Assembly (NCBI GenBank): GCA_904394975.1
Contig: CAJFNQ010000025.1
Span: 3,694 to 67,693, forward strand
From: Metaruminococcus_A gallistercoris
GTDB taxonomy: Bacteria; Bacillota; Clostridia; Oscillospirales; Ruminococcaceae
DNA length: 64,000 bases
Direction of reading: 5' to 3'
Position 1 is the first letter of the stretch. Each line of letters opens with the position of its first letter. Below the pieces are notes generated by a model, which was given only the letters and a program-made list of their open reading frames with translations, had not been told where the DNA came from and made no database searches. Positions 33,756 to 41,841 of this stretch are shown in pieces. The translations under genes and the position numbers were made by a program.

Positions 33756-35150
33756 TTATTTCTTCGTCACCTTGGTTCCCTGTCTGGTTTCCTCTACCAG
33801 ATAACCCATCGAAGCGATCTGATCACGCAGAGCATCCGCTTTGGCAAAGTCTTTCGCCTTACGGGCCCGTTTGCGCTCTTCCACCAGATCAAGGATCTCC
33901 TGCGGGATCTCATTGTCTTTCTTCTGGTACAGCAGTCCCAGCACATTGCAGAACTCGTCAAAAATGCCTTTGGCAAACGCAATATGCTCTTTGCCCGCAA
34001 GCTCGTTTCCGGAAGTGAGCTGGTTGATGTCACGCACCAGCTCAAACAAGGCGGAGATCGCGTCAGCCGTGTTGAGGTCATCGTCCATCGCGCGGATAAA
34101 CTGATCCTTCCGTTTTAACAGGGCCTGTTTCTGCTCTTCGGTAAACGCCCCGCTCTGCGCTTTCTCAAGGGCGTACTCCATACTCTCACGGCAGTTGTAG
34201 AGCCGTTCGAGCGACGCTTTGCACTGCTCCATGATCTCAAGATTGTAGTTGATCTGGCTGCGGTAATGCGCTTGGAGCATCAAGAAACGGATGGGCTCAT
34301 AACCGAATTTTTCCGCCACCTCACGCACGGTAAAGAAGTTACCCAGCGATTTGGACATTTTGCGGTTATCCACATTGATGTAGCCGTTGTGCATCCAATA
34401 ACGGGCAAACGGAACACCGTTGCCGCACTCGCTCTGCGCGATCTCGTTTTCGTGGTGCGGGAAGATGAGGTCCTGCCCGCCGCAGTGGATGTCAATGGTA
34501 TCCGCCAAATAATTTTTCGCCATGGCAGAACATTCAATGTGCCAGCCGGGGCGGCCCTTGCCCCACGGGGAATCCCAGTACGGTTCACCCGGCTTCGCCG
34601 CTTTCCAAAGGGCGAAGTCCATGGGGTTTAATTTCTGTTCGTGCGCGTCGATCCGCGCGCCGGCCTGCAGATCCTCCAGGGGCATGTGAGAAAGTTTGCC
34701 GTATTCACCGAAGGTGTCCACCTTAAAGTAAACATCCCCGTTGGACTCATACGCATGGCCGCTTTCCACCAACCCTTTGACAAAGTCAATGATCATATCC
34801 ATGCTTTTTGTCACCTGCGGATGAACGCTGGCTTCACGCACATTCAGGCCGCGGGCATCGGTCTGGTACTCCGCAATAAACCGCTCAGAGATTTCAGAAG
34901 CCGCAACGCCTTCCTCGTTTGCTTTTTTAATGATTTTATCGTCCACATCGGTGTAATTCTGAACGTATTTTACTTCATATCCGCGATACTCCAGATAGCG
35001 TCGGAGCACGTCAAACACGCAGATCGGGCGCGCATTTCCAATGTGGATATAGTTATAAACCGTCGGCCCGCAGGCGTAAATTTTTACCTTGCCCGGTGTA
35101 ATCGGTACAAACTCCTGTAACTCTCTTGTCAGGGTATTATAAATCTTCAT
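33756..35150 (-). CDS. cysS: cysteinyl-tRNA synthetase
   Basis: A 464-residue class I synthetase that charges tRNA-Cys. The HIGH-type motif is YIHIGN (34-39) and the KMSKS motif is NRKMSKSLGNF (about 264-274). The Zn-ligand Cys28 (YACGPTVYN) and the ECSAMAKNYL and GGQDLIFPHHENE blocks match CysRS. Its ATG lies inside the end of cysE (14-bp overlap) with GGAGAGGG upstream, so the two are coupled. Both are under the cysteine T-box, so they are induced when tRNA-Cys is uncharged. Confidence 0.97.
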   Translation of the reverse strand: MKIYNTLTRELQEFVPITPGKVKIYACGPTVYNYIHIGNARPICVFDVLRRYLEYRGYEVKYVQNYTDVDDKIIKKANEEGVAASEISERFIAEYQTDARGLNVREASVHPQVTKSMDMIIDFVKGLVESGHAYESNGDVYFKVDTFGEYGKLSHMPLEDLQAGARIDAHEQKLNPMDFALWKAAKPGEPYWDSPWGKGRPGWHIECSAMAKNYLADTIDIHCGGQDLIFPHHENEIAQSECGNGVPFARYWMHNGYINVDNRKMSKSLGNFFTVREVAEKFGYEPIRFLMLQAHYRSQINYNLEIMEQCKASLERLYNCRESMEYALEKAQSGAFTEEQKQALLKRKDQFIRAMDDDLNTADAISALFELVRDINQLTSGNELAGKEHIAFAKGIFDEFCNVLGLLYQKKDNEIPQEILDLVEERKRARKAKDFAKADALRDQIASMGYLVEETRQGTKVTKK

Positions 35151-35802
35151 GCTGTCCCTCTCCTTTATTGGTTTTAAGCAGTTTTACTTCCTTTTCAAGC
35201 TGTTCAATCATTCCGCGCAGACGGCAAAGCTCCTGCGAAACCGGGTCCGGAATGTGGACCTGGTCCATATCGCTGTCTACCTTTCGGCCGTTGACACGCA
35301 CCACACGTGCCGGCACACCGACTGCTGTGGCATTCGGCGGTACTTCATCCAACACAACGGCGCCGGCCGCAATACGGGAATTCGCCCCCACGGTAAACGG
35401 CCCCAGCACTTTGGCGCCGCTTCCGATCAAAACATTGTCTTCCAGCGTTGGATGGCGTTTGCCATGGTCCTTACCGGTACCGCCCAGCGTAACGCCCTGA
35501 TAAATGGTGCAGTTATCGCCGATAATCGCCGTTTCACCAATGACAACGCCGCTGCCGTGGTCGATAAACAATCCCCTGCCGATCGTCGCGCCCGGATGGA
35601 TCTCCACCCCGGTCATAAACCGTGCGAACTGGCTGATCATACGCGCCAGAAACAGGCGGTGATGCCGGTACAGCCAATGGGAAAACCGATAATAGATGAG
35701 CGCGTGCAGCCCCGAATACAGCAAAAACACCTCTGCCGAACTGCGGGCAGCCGGATCACGCTCTTTGATCGCATTTATATCATATCTGAGCCGGTCAAAC
35801 AT
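35137..35802 (-). CDS. cysE: serine O-acetyltransferase
   Basis: A 221-residue enzyme that makes O-acetylserine from serine and acetyl-CoA for cysteine synthesis. It has an N-terminal helical domain, the left-handed beta-helix hexapeptide repeats with the HPGATIGRGLFIDHGSGVVI block, and then TLGGTGKDHGKRHPTLEDNV and a C-terminal extension. His and Asp of IDHGSG form the expected active site. A strong AAGGAGG site precedes the ATG. The partner cysK is not in the window. Expression is controlled by the upstream T-box. Confidence 0.95.
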   Translation of the reverse strand: MFDRLRYDINAIKERDPAARSSAEVFLLYSGLHALIYYRFSHWLYRHHRLFLARMISQFARFMTGVEIHPGATIGRGLFIDHGSGVVIGETAIIGDNCTIYQGVTLGGTGKDHGKRHPTLEDNVLIGSGAKVLGPFTVGANSRIAAGAVVLDEVPPNATAVGVPARVVRVNGRKVDSDMDQVHIPDPVSQELCRLRGMIEQLEKEVKLLKTNKGEGQHEDL

Positions 35803-35845
35803 ATTCGCCCTCCTTATTTACACATCATACCGGCGATCATTCACC

Positions 35846-36070
35846 AACAAAAGAACCGCCTTCCAGCACAAGGCTGCGAAGGCGGTTTTCCGCGGTTCCA
35901 CTTCGTTTTATCACTCAAAACGCCTGTAACGCCGGCAAAGCGCAGCCCCTCTCCGCAGCGCACATTCGTCCGCCGGCGCCGTCCGGTCTCTCAGCCAACG
36001 AACCGGGCTCTCTGCCGCGCCTGTTTTCAGACTACTCTTCTGCGGGTCACAGGAACTATACAATTTATGT
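35846..36070 (-). ncRNA. T-box riboswitch upstream of cysE-cysS (Cys)
   Basis: On the minus strand the leader contains the near-universal T-box TGGAACCGCGG (plus 35890-35900), followed by a terminator hairpin AACCGCCTTC / GAAGGCGGTT with CTTTTGTT. Upstream is a Stem I with GAAGAGTAG, the S-turn AGUA motif. Just before the closing CTGC is TGC (35960-35962), the Cys specifier codon position by the usual geometry. Uncharged tRNA-Cys should stabilise the antiterminator and allow cysE-cysS expression. The amino-acid identity is inferred from the specifier and the downstream genes. Confidence 0.88.
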
Positions 36071-36074
36071 ATAT

Positions 36075-36103
36075 AATATATCACACTGCTTTTGCAGGCG
36101 CAA
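36075..36103 (-). promoter_or_regulatory. cysE-cysS promoter
   Basis: Minus-strand TTGCGC (36098-36103), 17 bp, TATATT (36075-36080) with a TGA extended -10. It precedes the T-box leader and begins 10 bp after the pgsA stop. Confidence 0.65.
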
Positions 36104-36113
36104 GAGGGCAGCG

Positions 36114-36680
36114 CTATTTTTTTGTATTGATACACGCGCGGTTTTTGACCAGGTAATCAATGCCGGAAATCAACGTGAGCACAACAGCAACCCAGATGAG
36201 CACCTCGCTCACCAAGACCAACGGGAAACCTACCGGGAGTACAGCGAACTCCGCCAGAATACACAGGAACATGATTCCCACCATCGCCACCATGGTGAAC
36301 GCGGTCTTGAGTTTTCCAAGCCCGCTTGCCGCGATCACATGCCCGTTATCCGCCGCAACCAGACGGATGGAGGTCACTAAGAATTCACGCGCGACAATGA
36401 TGATGACCGCCGCGGCATCCACAAGGCCCATCTGAACAAAGCAGATCAGGCCGGAAATGACAAGGACTTTATCCGCAAGCGGGTCAAGAAATTTCCCGAA
36501 ATTGGTGACAATATCCTGCCGGCGGGCGATTTTTCCGTCCAGCAGGTCGGTAAACGAAGCGACCGCAAACAGAATGAGCGCCCAAAGGGTGTGGTACGGC
36601 ACCTGCTCCCACAAAAGAAACAGAATGAAAAACGGCACTAAAATAATACGCAAAAGCGTTAGCTTATTCGGTGTATTCAC
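36114..36680 (-). CDS. pgsA: CDP-diacylglycerol-glycerol-3-phosphate 3-phosphatidyltransferase
   Basis: A 188-residue integral membrane enzyme that makes phosphatidylglycerol phosphate. The CDP-alcohol phosphotransferase signature is DLLDGKIARR (45-54), followed by TNFGKFLDPLADK (59-71), giving the D-G-A-R-G-D-D residues that bind Mg and CDP. Six hydrophobic helices are visible. It follows rimO by 33 bp and is probably the last gene of the recA-recX-rimO-pgsA run. Confidence 0.95.
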   Translation of the reverse strand: MNTPNKLTLLRIILVPFFILFLLWEQVPYHTLWALILFAVASFTDLLDGKIARRQDIVTNFGKFLDPLADKVLVISGLICFVQMGLVDAAAVIIIVAREFLVTSIRLVAADNGHVIAASGLGKLKTAFTMVAMVGIMFLCILAEFAVLPVGFPLVLVSEVLIWVAVVLTLISGIDYLVKNRACINTKK

Positions 36681-36713
36681 AAGACTCTTCCCCCAACGTT
36701 CATCATACCCAGA

Positions 36714-38054
36714 TCATTCCACGACATGGCCAATCAGGTCGTAATCCATGACATCGTCGACCTCAACCATGACAAAATCACCCATTGCGTGCTTTTCCCC
36801 GCTGGAGAAAAACACCTTGCCGTCAATATCCGGCGCATCCGCTTCACTGCGGCCAAAATAAATTTCCCCGTAACGGTCGTAACCCTCAGTCACCACACGG
36901 AGCTTCTGGCCCACTTTCGCGGCGTTGTACGCATCGTGAATGCGCATCTGTTCCAGCATGACCAGCTCCGCCCGGCGCTCTTTGACCTCTTCAGAAAGCT
37001 GGTTCGGCATTCTGCCGGCCGGGGTGTTCTCTTCCTGCGAATAAGCAAAACAGCCGAGGCGTTCAAACTTCGCCTGTTTCACAAATTCCACCAGTGTTTC
37101 AAACTGCTGTTCGGTCTCACCCGGGAACCCGGCGATCAGCGTGGTGCGCAGGGTGATCCCCGGCACCTTTTCGCGGATTCTTTTCACCAGAGAAAGCAGC
37201 CAGTCAAAGTCCCCGGTGCGGTTCATCGCCTTTAACACATCGGCATCCGCATGCTGAATGGGAATATCAAGATACTTTGCCGCTTTCGGCTCGGAAGCGA
37301 TAACATCCAGCAATTCGTCGGTAATCCGTTCCGGATAACAATAGAGCAGACGAACCCACTCGAAGCCATCAATCCGGCACAGACGGCGGAGCAGTTCCGG
37401 CAAAGCGGAAGCTCCGTACAAATCCTCGCCGTAACGGGTGGTGTCCTGCGCGACAACGACCAACTCCTTGATGCCGTCCCGCGCCAGCGACTCCGCTTCT
37501 TTTATAACATCTTCCATCCTGCGGCTGCGGAAAGGCCCGCGGATGGACGGAATGGCACAGTAGGTGCAGCAGTTGCTGCATCCTTCCGCCACCTTTAAAT
37601 ACGCGTAATACGGCAGGGTGGTCAGCACACGTTCCCCTTCCAGCGGGAGCGCGGTCTTTTCCGCGGTGCAGGTAAACTGCTCACCGGCAAGCACACGTTC
37701 CACGACCTTACAAATATCTCCGTTGCACCCAATGCCGACAACTGCGTCCACCTCCGGAATTTCCTTTAACACTTCCTCACGGTAACGCTCCGCAAGACAG
37801 CCGGTGATGATGACGTGCTTGATCTGCCCTTCCCCTTTTAGGGTACAGAAGGACAGGATTTCATCGATGGACTCCTGCTTCGCGCTTTCAATGAACCCGC
37901 AGGTATTGATGATGGCGACGTCCGCCAGAGCCGCGTCCCCTACCAGCTCATATCCGGCCTGCTTGAGCCGCCCAAAGAGCTGTTCGGCATCCACCTGATT
38001 TTTAGGGCACCCCAGCGAAACGATTCCCACTTTCACTGCCATATAGTTTTTCAT
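36714..38054 (-). CDS. rimO: ribosomal protein S12 methylthiotransferase RimO
   Basis: A 446-residue radical-SAM methylthiotransferase that modifies Asp of ribosomal protein S12. The N-terminal MTTase domain has GIVSLGCPKNQVDAE (Cys ligand), NTCGFIESAK and TGCLAERY for the second Fe-S cluster. The radical SAM CxxxCxxC is CCTYCAIPSIRG. A TRAM domain closes the protein (KVVFFSS.. to the end). Both ATGs at 38054 and 38042 are possible; GAGGAG lies 1 to 2 bases before the first and about 13 before the second. Start choice is therefore uncertain. It is 45 bp after recX. Confidence 0.95.
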   Translation of the reverse strand: MKNYMAVKVGIVSLGCPKNQVDAEQLFGRLKQAGYELVGDAALADVAIINTCGFIESAKQESIDEILSFCTLKGEGQIKHVIITGCLAERYREEVLKEIPEVDAVVGIGCNGDICKVVERVLAGEQFTCTAEKTALPLEGERVLTTLPYYAYLKVAEGCSNCCTYCAIPSIRGPFRSRRMEDVIKEAESLARDGIKELVVVAQDTTRYGEDLYGASALPELLRRLCRIDGFEWVRLLYCYPERITDELLDVIASEPKAAKYLDIPIQHADADVLKAMNRTGDFDWLLSLVKRIREKVPGITLRTTLIAGFPGETEQQFETLVEFVKQAKFERLGCFAYSQEENTPAGRMPNQLSEEVKERRAELVMLEQMRIHDAYNAAKVGQKLRVVTEGYDRYGEIYFGRSEADAPDIDGKVFFSSGEKHAMGDFVMVEVDDVMDYDLIGHVVE

Positions 38055-38098
38055 TCTCCTCTTATGCTATCACTTTATGTATCCAAACCGGAAAAAAT

Positions 38099-38740
38099 TC
38101 AAAAATACGACTCTTCTTCCGACTGTTCCTCTTCCAGCGGATATTCCTCCAAAACAGTGCGGATATCCCCATAACGATGTCCCAGACGGATGAGCGCGGC
38201 GATGATTTTCTGCCGCCCTTTCCGGTCGCCCGTATAACGAAGGTACTTCCGCTCAATCAGCTCCCGCACCGCGTCACACGGGTCATGCTCATCCAGCGCG
38301 TTTTCCAGCGCCGCGTCAATGAGTTCATCCGCCAAGTGCTTCTTCCGCATCTCCTGTCTGGTGCGAAACGCGCCATAACGCTTGACCGTAAGCAGGTAAC
38401 GCGCAAGTTTCTCCGCATAAGCCTCGTCATTGACAAGTCCCAGGTGCTGCATATGCACTACCGTTTCCAGAGCAATTTCCTCACTGACATTCCGGGAAAG
38501 CTTTTCCAGCAGCTCTCCGGCCGAGTGATCACGGCTGGTGAGTAGGTAAAGAGCCCGCTCTCTTGCGCGGCGGCGACCCGCCGTATTTCTCGCTTCCAAA
38601 AGGGTCTGCTCATCCACCTCGCAGTCGGGCTGAAACCCAAACTGAGCAATGATCTCCGCATCGAGGATATACCAGTATTCCCCGTCCACATCGATTTTAT
38701 AGCGGGTGCCTTTCACCCGCGAAATTGCTGTGATTTTCAT
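38099..38740 (-). CDS. recX: regulatory protein RecX
   Basis: A 213-residue small helical regulator that binds the RecA filament and modulates its activity. Helical repeat motifs typical of RecX are visible (ALYLLTSRDHSAGELLEKL, LVNDEAYAEKLARYL, HLADELIDAAL). It overlaps recA by a single base (TAATG), a common coupling between the two genes. The C-terminal tail is acidic. Length is normal for Firmicutes RecX. Confidence 0.92.
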   Translation of the reverse strand: MKITAISRVKGTRYKIDVDGEYWYILDAEIIAQFGFQPDCEVDEQTLLEARNTAGRRRARERALYLLTSRDHSAGELLEKLSRNVSEEIALETVVHMQHLGLVNDEAYAEKLARYLLTVKRYGAFRTRQEMRKKHLADELIDAALENALDEHDPCDAVRELIERKYLRYTGDRKGRQKIIAALIRLGHRYGDIRTVLEEYPLEEEQSEEESYF

Positions 38741-39933
38741 TATACGTCAAAGTCCGCTTCGTCTGCTTCCACTGTGACCGATTTCACCTTTTTCGGTTCA
38801 GCCGGCGCTGCCGCCTTCGGCTCGGAAGCAGGTGCGGGAGCAGGCGCTGCTTTTTCCGCCAGCGCAGCTTTCTGAGCCGCTTCCTTCTTCGCTTTTTTGG
38901 AACTCATGACCAGCTGGTCTTTGTTTTCCATGATTTTTTTGAGGAGTTCTTCTTTCAAATCCGGATTGTTACGGATAAACTCCTTGGCATTGTCACGGCC
39001 CTGGCCCAGACGCTCACCATTGTAACTGAACCACGCACCGCTGCGGTTGATGATATCCAGCGCGACGCCGAGATCGACAATCTCGCCTTCCACCGAACAA
39101 CCTTCACCGTACATAATATCAAACTCCGCCTCTTTGAACGGCGGCGCGACCTTGTTTTTGACAATCTTACACTTACAGCGGTTTCCAATGATCTCACTGC
39201 CGCTCTTAAGTGCCTCGCCTTTGCGCACTTCAATTCGAACCGAAGAATAGAACTTGAGCGCACGTCCGCCCGGTGTGGTTTCCGGGTTTCCGTACACAAC
39301 GCCGATCTTCTCACGCACCTGGTTGATGAAAATGGCAACACAGTTGGATTTACCAATGACGCCGGTCAGCTTACGCATCGCCTGCGACATAAGCCGTGCA
39401 AGAAGGCCAACGTGTGTGTCACCCATCTCGCCGTCGATTTCCGCTTTGGTGACCATTGCGGCAACCGAGTCGAGTACAATGATGTCAATGGCACCGGAAC
39501 GCACCAGCGCTTCGGCGATCTCAAGCGCCTGCTCGCCGCTGTCCGGCTGAGAGACAAGAAGCGAATCGATGTCTACGCCCAGCGCTTTGGCATAAACCGG
39601 GTCGAGCGCGTGCTCAACGTCGATAAAAGCGGCTTCGCCGCCCATCTTCTGCGCCTGTGCGACAGCCTGGAGGGCAACGGTCGTTTTACCGGAAGATTCC
39701 GGCCCGTACACCTCAACGATTCGGCCGCGCGGCATTCCGCCAATTCCCAAAGCGATATCAAGGCCGATGGACCCGGTCGGGATCGCCTCAACATTCATGG
39801 TAGACGCCTGACCGAGTTTCATGACTGCCCCTTGGCCAAACTGCTTTTCTATCTGTGCAATCGCTGTTTGCAGCGCTTTTTGCTTTTCTGTCAAACCGGA
39901 AGACGCATCCGGCTTTGCCGCTTTTACTGCCAC
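38740..39933 (-). CDS. recA: recombinase RecA
   Basis: A 397-residue recombinase that forms filaments on single-stranded DNA for recombination and SOS induction. Walker A GPESSGKTT is at 77-85, Walker B DIIVLDSVAAMVTKAEID follows, and the ALKFYSSVRIEVRKGE and GEGCSVEGEIVDLGV blocks match RecA. The C-terminal 50 residues form an Ala/Pro/Lys-rich tail (AAPAPAPASEPKAAAPAEPK) longer than usual. The start is GTG at 39933. A TTGCAC-18-TATAAT promoter lies in the end of prmC. No LexA box of the GAACN4GTTC type is found. Confidence 0.97.
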   Translation of the reverse strand: MAVKAAKPDASSGLTEKQKALQTAIAQIEKQFGQGAVMKLGQASTMNVEAIPTGSIGLDIALGIGGMPRGRIVEVYGPESSGKTTVALQAVAQAQKMGGEAAFIDVEHALDPVYAKALGVDIDSLLVSQPDSGEQALEIAEALVRSGAIDIIVLDSVAAMVTKAEIDGEMGDTHVGLLARLMSQAMRKLTGVIGKSNCVAIFINQVREKIGVVYGNPETTPGGRALKFYSSVRIEVRKGEALKSGSEIIGNRCKCKIVKNKVAPPFKEAEFDIMYGEGCSVEGEIVDLGVALDIINRSGAWFSYNGERLGQGRDNAKEFIRNNPDLKEELLKKIMENKDQLVMSSKKAKKEAAQKAALAEKAAPAPAPASEPKAAAPAEPKKVKSVTVEADEADFDV

Positions 39934-39957
39934 TAAAAAAACCCCTTTCCATCATGG

Positions 39958-40824
39958 CTACGGCCTTACTGCCGTAAGTACCCTAATTATACCACAAGCA
40001 TCCAAAACGGTGCAAATGTTTTGGTAACCTTCTTTTTGCAGAATTTGCTTTACCGCCTGCTCCTGCCCCATGCCAATCTCAAACGCCAGCATGCCGCCGC
40101 TGCGGATACGCTCCCGCCATCCGGAAGAGACAGCACGGTAAAACGTAAGGCCATCTTCCGCTTCCCCATAAAGAGCCGAAGCTGGTTCAAAAGTGACCTC
40201 TTTTTGCAGGTGTTTCATATCTTCTTCCGTGAGATAGGGCGGGTTGCAAAGGACCAGATCCGCTTCTGGAATCGGCTCAGCGTAGGTGTTTGTAAGCACA
40301 TCCCCTTGCACAATCTTCACATCCGCCTGATTGAGTTTTACATTCCGGCGAAGATAAAAAAGGGCGGCGTCATACTTTTCCACCGCATACACTCTGGCAC
40401 CCTCGTATTCACAGGCGACCGACACGGCAAGGCATCCACTCCCGCTGCACAGGTCAACCACCACCGGGCGTTCCTTCCCGTGGGTCATCTGCCAATGGGT
40501 AAGGTAAGCAAGTCCCTGTTCACAGAGCGTTTCTGTATCCGGGCGGGGGATCAGAACCCCTTCTCCCACCTCAAACGGATAGGAATAAAACTCCCATGTT
40601 CCCAGCAGATATTGAAGCGGATACCCTTCCAGCCTGCGGCACACAGCGGACCGGGCTTTATTCAGCTGCTCCGGGGTGACTTCCATCTCCCCGCAGACAA
40701 GGATATTCTGGTAATCCACCCCTAAAACGCCCTCCATTAAAAAGCGAGCTTCGGACGCATACGGTTCAATACCGCCTTCTTTTAATTGCTGTTTGATTGT
40801 CTGATACAATTCATGCAGTGTCAT
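39958..40824 (-). CDS. prmC: peptide chain release factor N5-glutamine methyltransferase
   Basis: A 288-residue SAM-dependent enzyme that methylates the GGQ glutamine of release factors. SAM motif I VVDLCSGSGCLAVSVA, the acidic loop and the catalytic NPPY (LVLCNPPYLTEEDM) are present. An N-terminal helical domain (LHELYQTIKQQL) is typical of PrmC. It follows the DUF1385 gene by 4 bp. Its 3' end contains the recA promoter and a small hairpin TACGGC/GCCGTA. prfA is not nearby. Confidence 0.94.
   Translation of the reverse strand: MTLHELYQTIKQQLKEGGIEPYASEARFLMEGVLGVDYQNILVCGEMEVTPEQLNKARSAVCRRLEGYPLQYLLGTWEFYSYPFEVGEGVLIPRPDTETLCEQGLAYLTHWQMTHGKERPVVVDLCSGSGCLAVSVACEYEGARVYAVEKYDAALFYLRRNVKLNQADVKIVQGDVLTNTYAEPIPEADLVLCNPPYLTEEDMKHLQKEVTFEPASALYGEAEDGLTFYRAVSSGWRERIRSGGMLAFEIGMGQEQAVKQILQKEGYQNICTVLDACGIIRVLTAVRP
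39986..40015 (-). promoter_or_regulatory. recA promoter
   Basis: Minus-strand TTGCAC (40010-40015), 18-bp spacer, TATAAT (39986-39991), inside the 3' end of prmC, about 53 bp before the recA start. Confidence 0.6.
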
Positions 40825-40828
40825 ACCA

Positions 40829-41791
40829 TCACCAGCGGCCTTCCTCGCGGTCTTCCGGCAGCACCGGTTTTACCGCGGCGATTGCTACACGAAGCTGCTC
40901 CTCATCCGGCTCATTGGTCGTGATCCGCTGCAACCAAAGCCCCGGTGCGGAGACTATGCGAGTCACGATATTATCATACCGCCCCGCAAGGCGGATGATC
41001 TCATACGCGAGCCCGACGACCACCGGGATTAACACAACCTTCAAAACTGTGCGAATGAGCAGGCTGTCCCATGTAACCACCGAAAACACGATGATTCCAA
41101 GAATCAGTACGATCAGCAAAAAGCTTGTCCCGCAGCGTGGATGAAACCGCTTAAACTTTTTAGCGTTTTCCGGCGTGAGCTCTTCACCCGCTTCATAGCA
41201 GGCAATGGTTTTATGCTCCGCACCGTGGAACTGAAACATCCGGCGCATATCCTTCATGCGGGATACTAAAAACAGATAAAGCACAAAAATAACGATTTTT
41301 ATAACACCTTCAATGATTCCCTGAAGGTATCCCACCTCAAGCCAGCTGCCGAGTGAGCGCGCAGCCAGAGCAGGCAGGTAGATAAACAGTCCCACCGCAA
41401 GCACCACTGCCAGAACAGTGGCGATCACCATTGTCACGCGAAAGAGGCCTGTTGTGGCAGCGTCGCCAAACTTCTTTTTCAAATATTGTTCCAAACGGCC
41501 GGGTTCCTCGTCTTCCTCCTGCGCCATGCCGCTTTTTTCCGCCGATTTCATCAGGCATTTATAGCCCAGCACAAGCGACTCAATTAGATTGACGACCCCG
41601 CGCACCAGCGGCAAACGGAAAAACAGGTTCCGCTTTTTGGAAGGCGTTATCTCCCATGATTCCACGTCAATGGTTTTATCCGGCAGAAGAACCGCCATTG
41701 CCGCCTTGTCAACACCGCGCATCATAACCCCTTCAATCAGAGCCTGACCGCCGACTTTTGTTTTAAACGTAGATTGTTTCTGTTTGCTCAA
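40829..41791 (-). CDS. DUF1385 membrane protein (YqhQ-like)
   Basis: A 320-residue protein of the DUF1385 family, widespread in clostridia and often next to prmC. The N-terminus has VGGQALIEGVMMRGVDKAAM, the signature block. Four to five membrane helices follow (about 110-135, 150-175, 225-255), with the conserved FHGAEHKTIACYEAGEEL and HPRCGTSFL blocks, whose His and Cys could bind metal. The start is TTG at 41791, with GGGAGG 7 bases upstream. Function unknown. It ends 4 bp before prmC, so the two are co-transcribed. Confidence 0.85.
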   Translation of the reverse strand: MSKQKQSTFKTKVGGQALIEGVMMRGVDKAAMAVLLPDKTIDVESWEITPSKKRNLFFRLPLVRGVVNLIESLVLGYKCLMKSAEKSGMAQEEDEEPGRLEQYLKKKFGDAATTGLFRVTMVIATVLAVVLAVGLFIYLPALAARSLGSWLEVGYLQGIIEGVIKIVIFVLYLFLVSRMKDMRRMFQFHGAEHKTIACYEAGEELTPENAKKFKRFHPRCGTSFLLIVLILGIIVFSVVTWDSLLIRTVLKVVLIPVVVGLAYEIIRLAGRYDNIVTRIVSAPGLWLQRITTNEPDEEQLRVAIAAVKPVLPEDREEGRW

Positions 41792-41841
41792 GTATAAACC
41801 TCCCAACCATCAGACGGGTGAAGCCATTCACCGCAATTCGG

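Noticed and set aside
39934..40020. LexA/SOS box at recA
   Set aside because: No GAAC-N4-GTTC or close variant found near the promoter.
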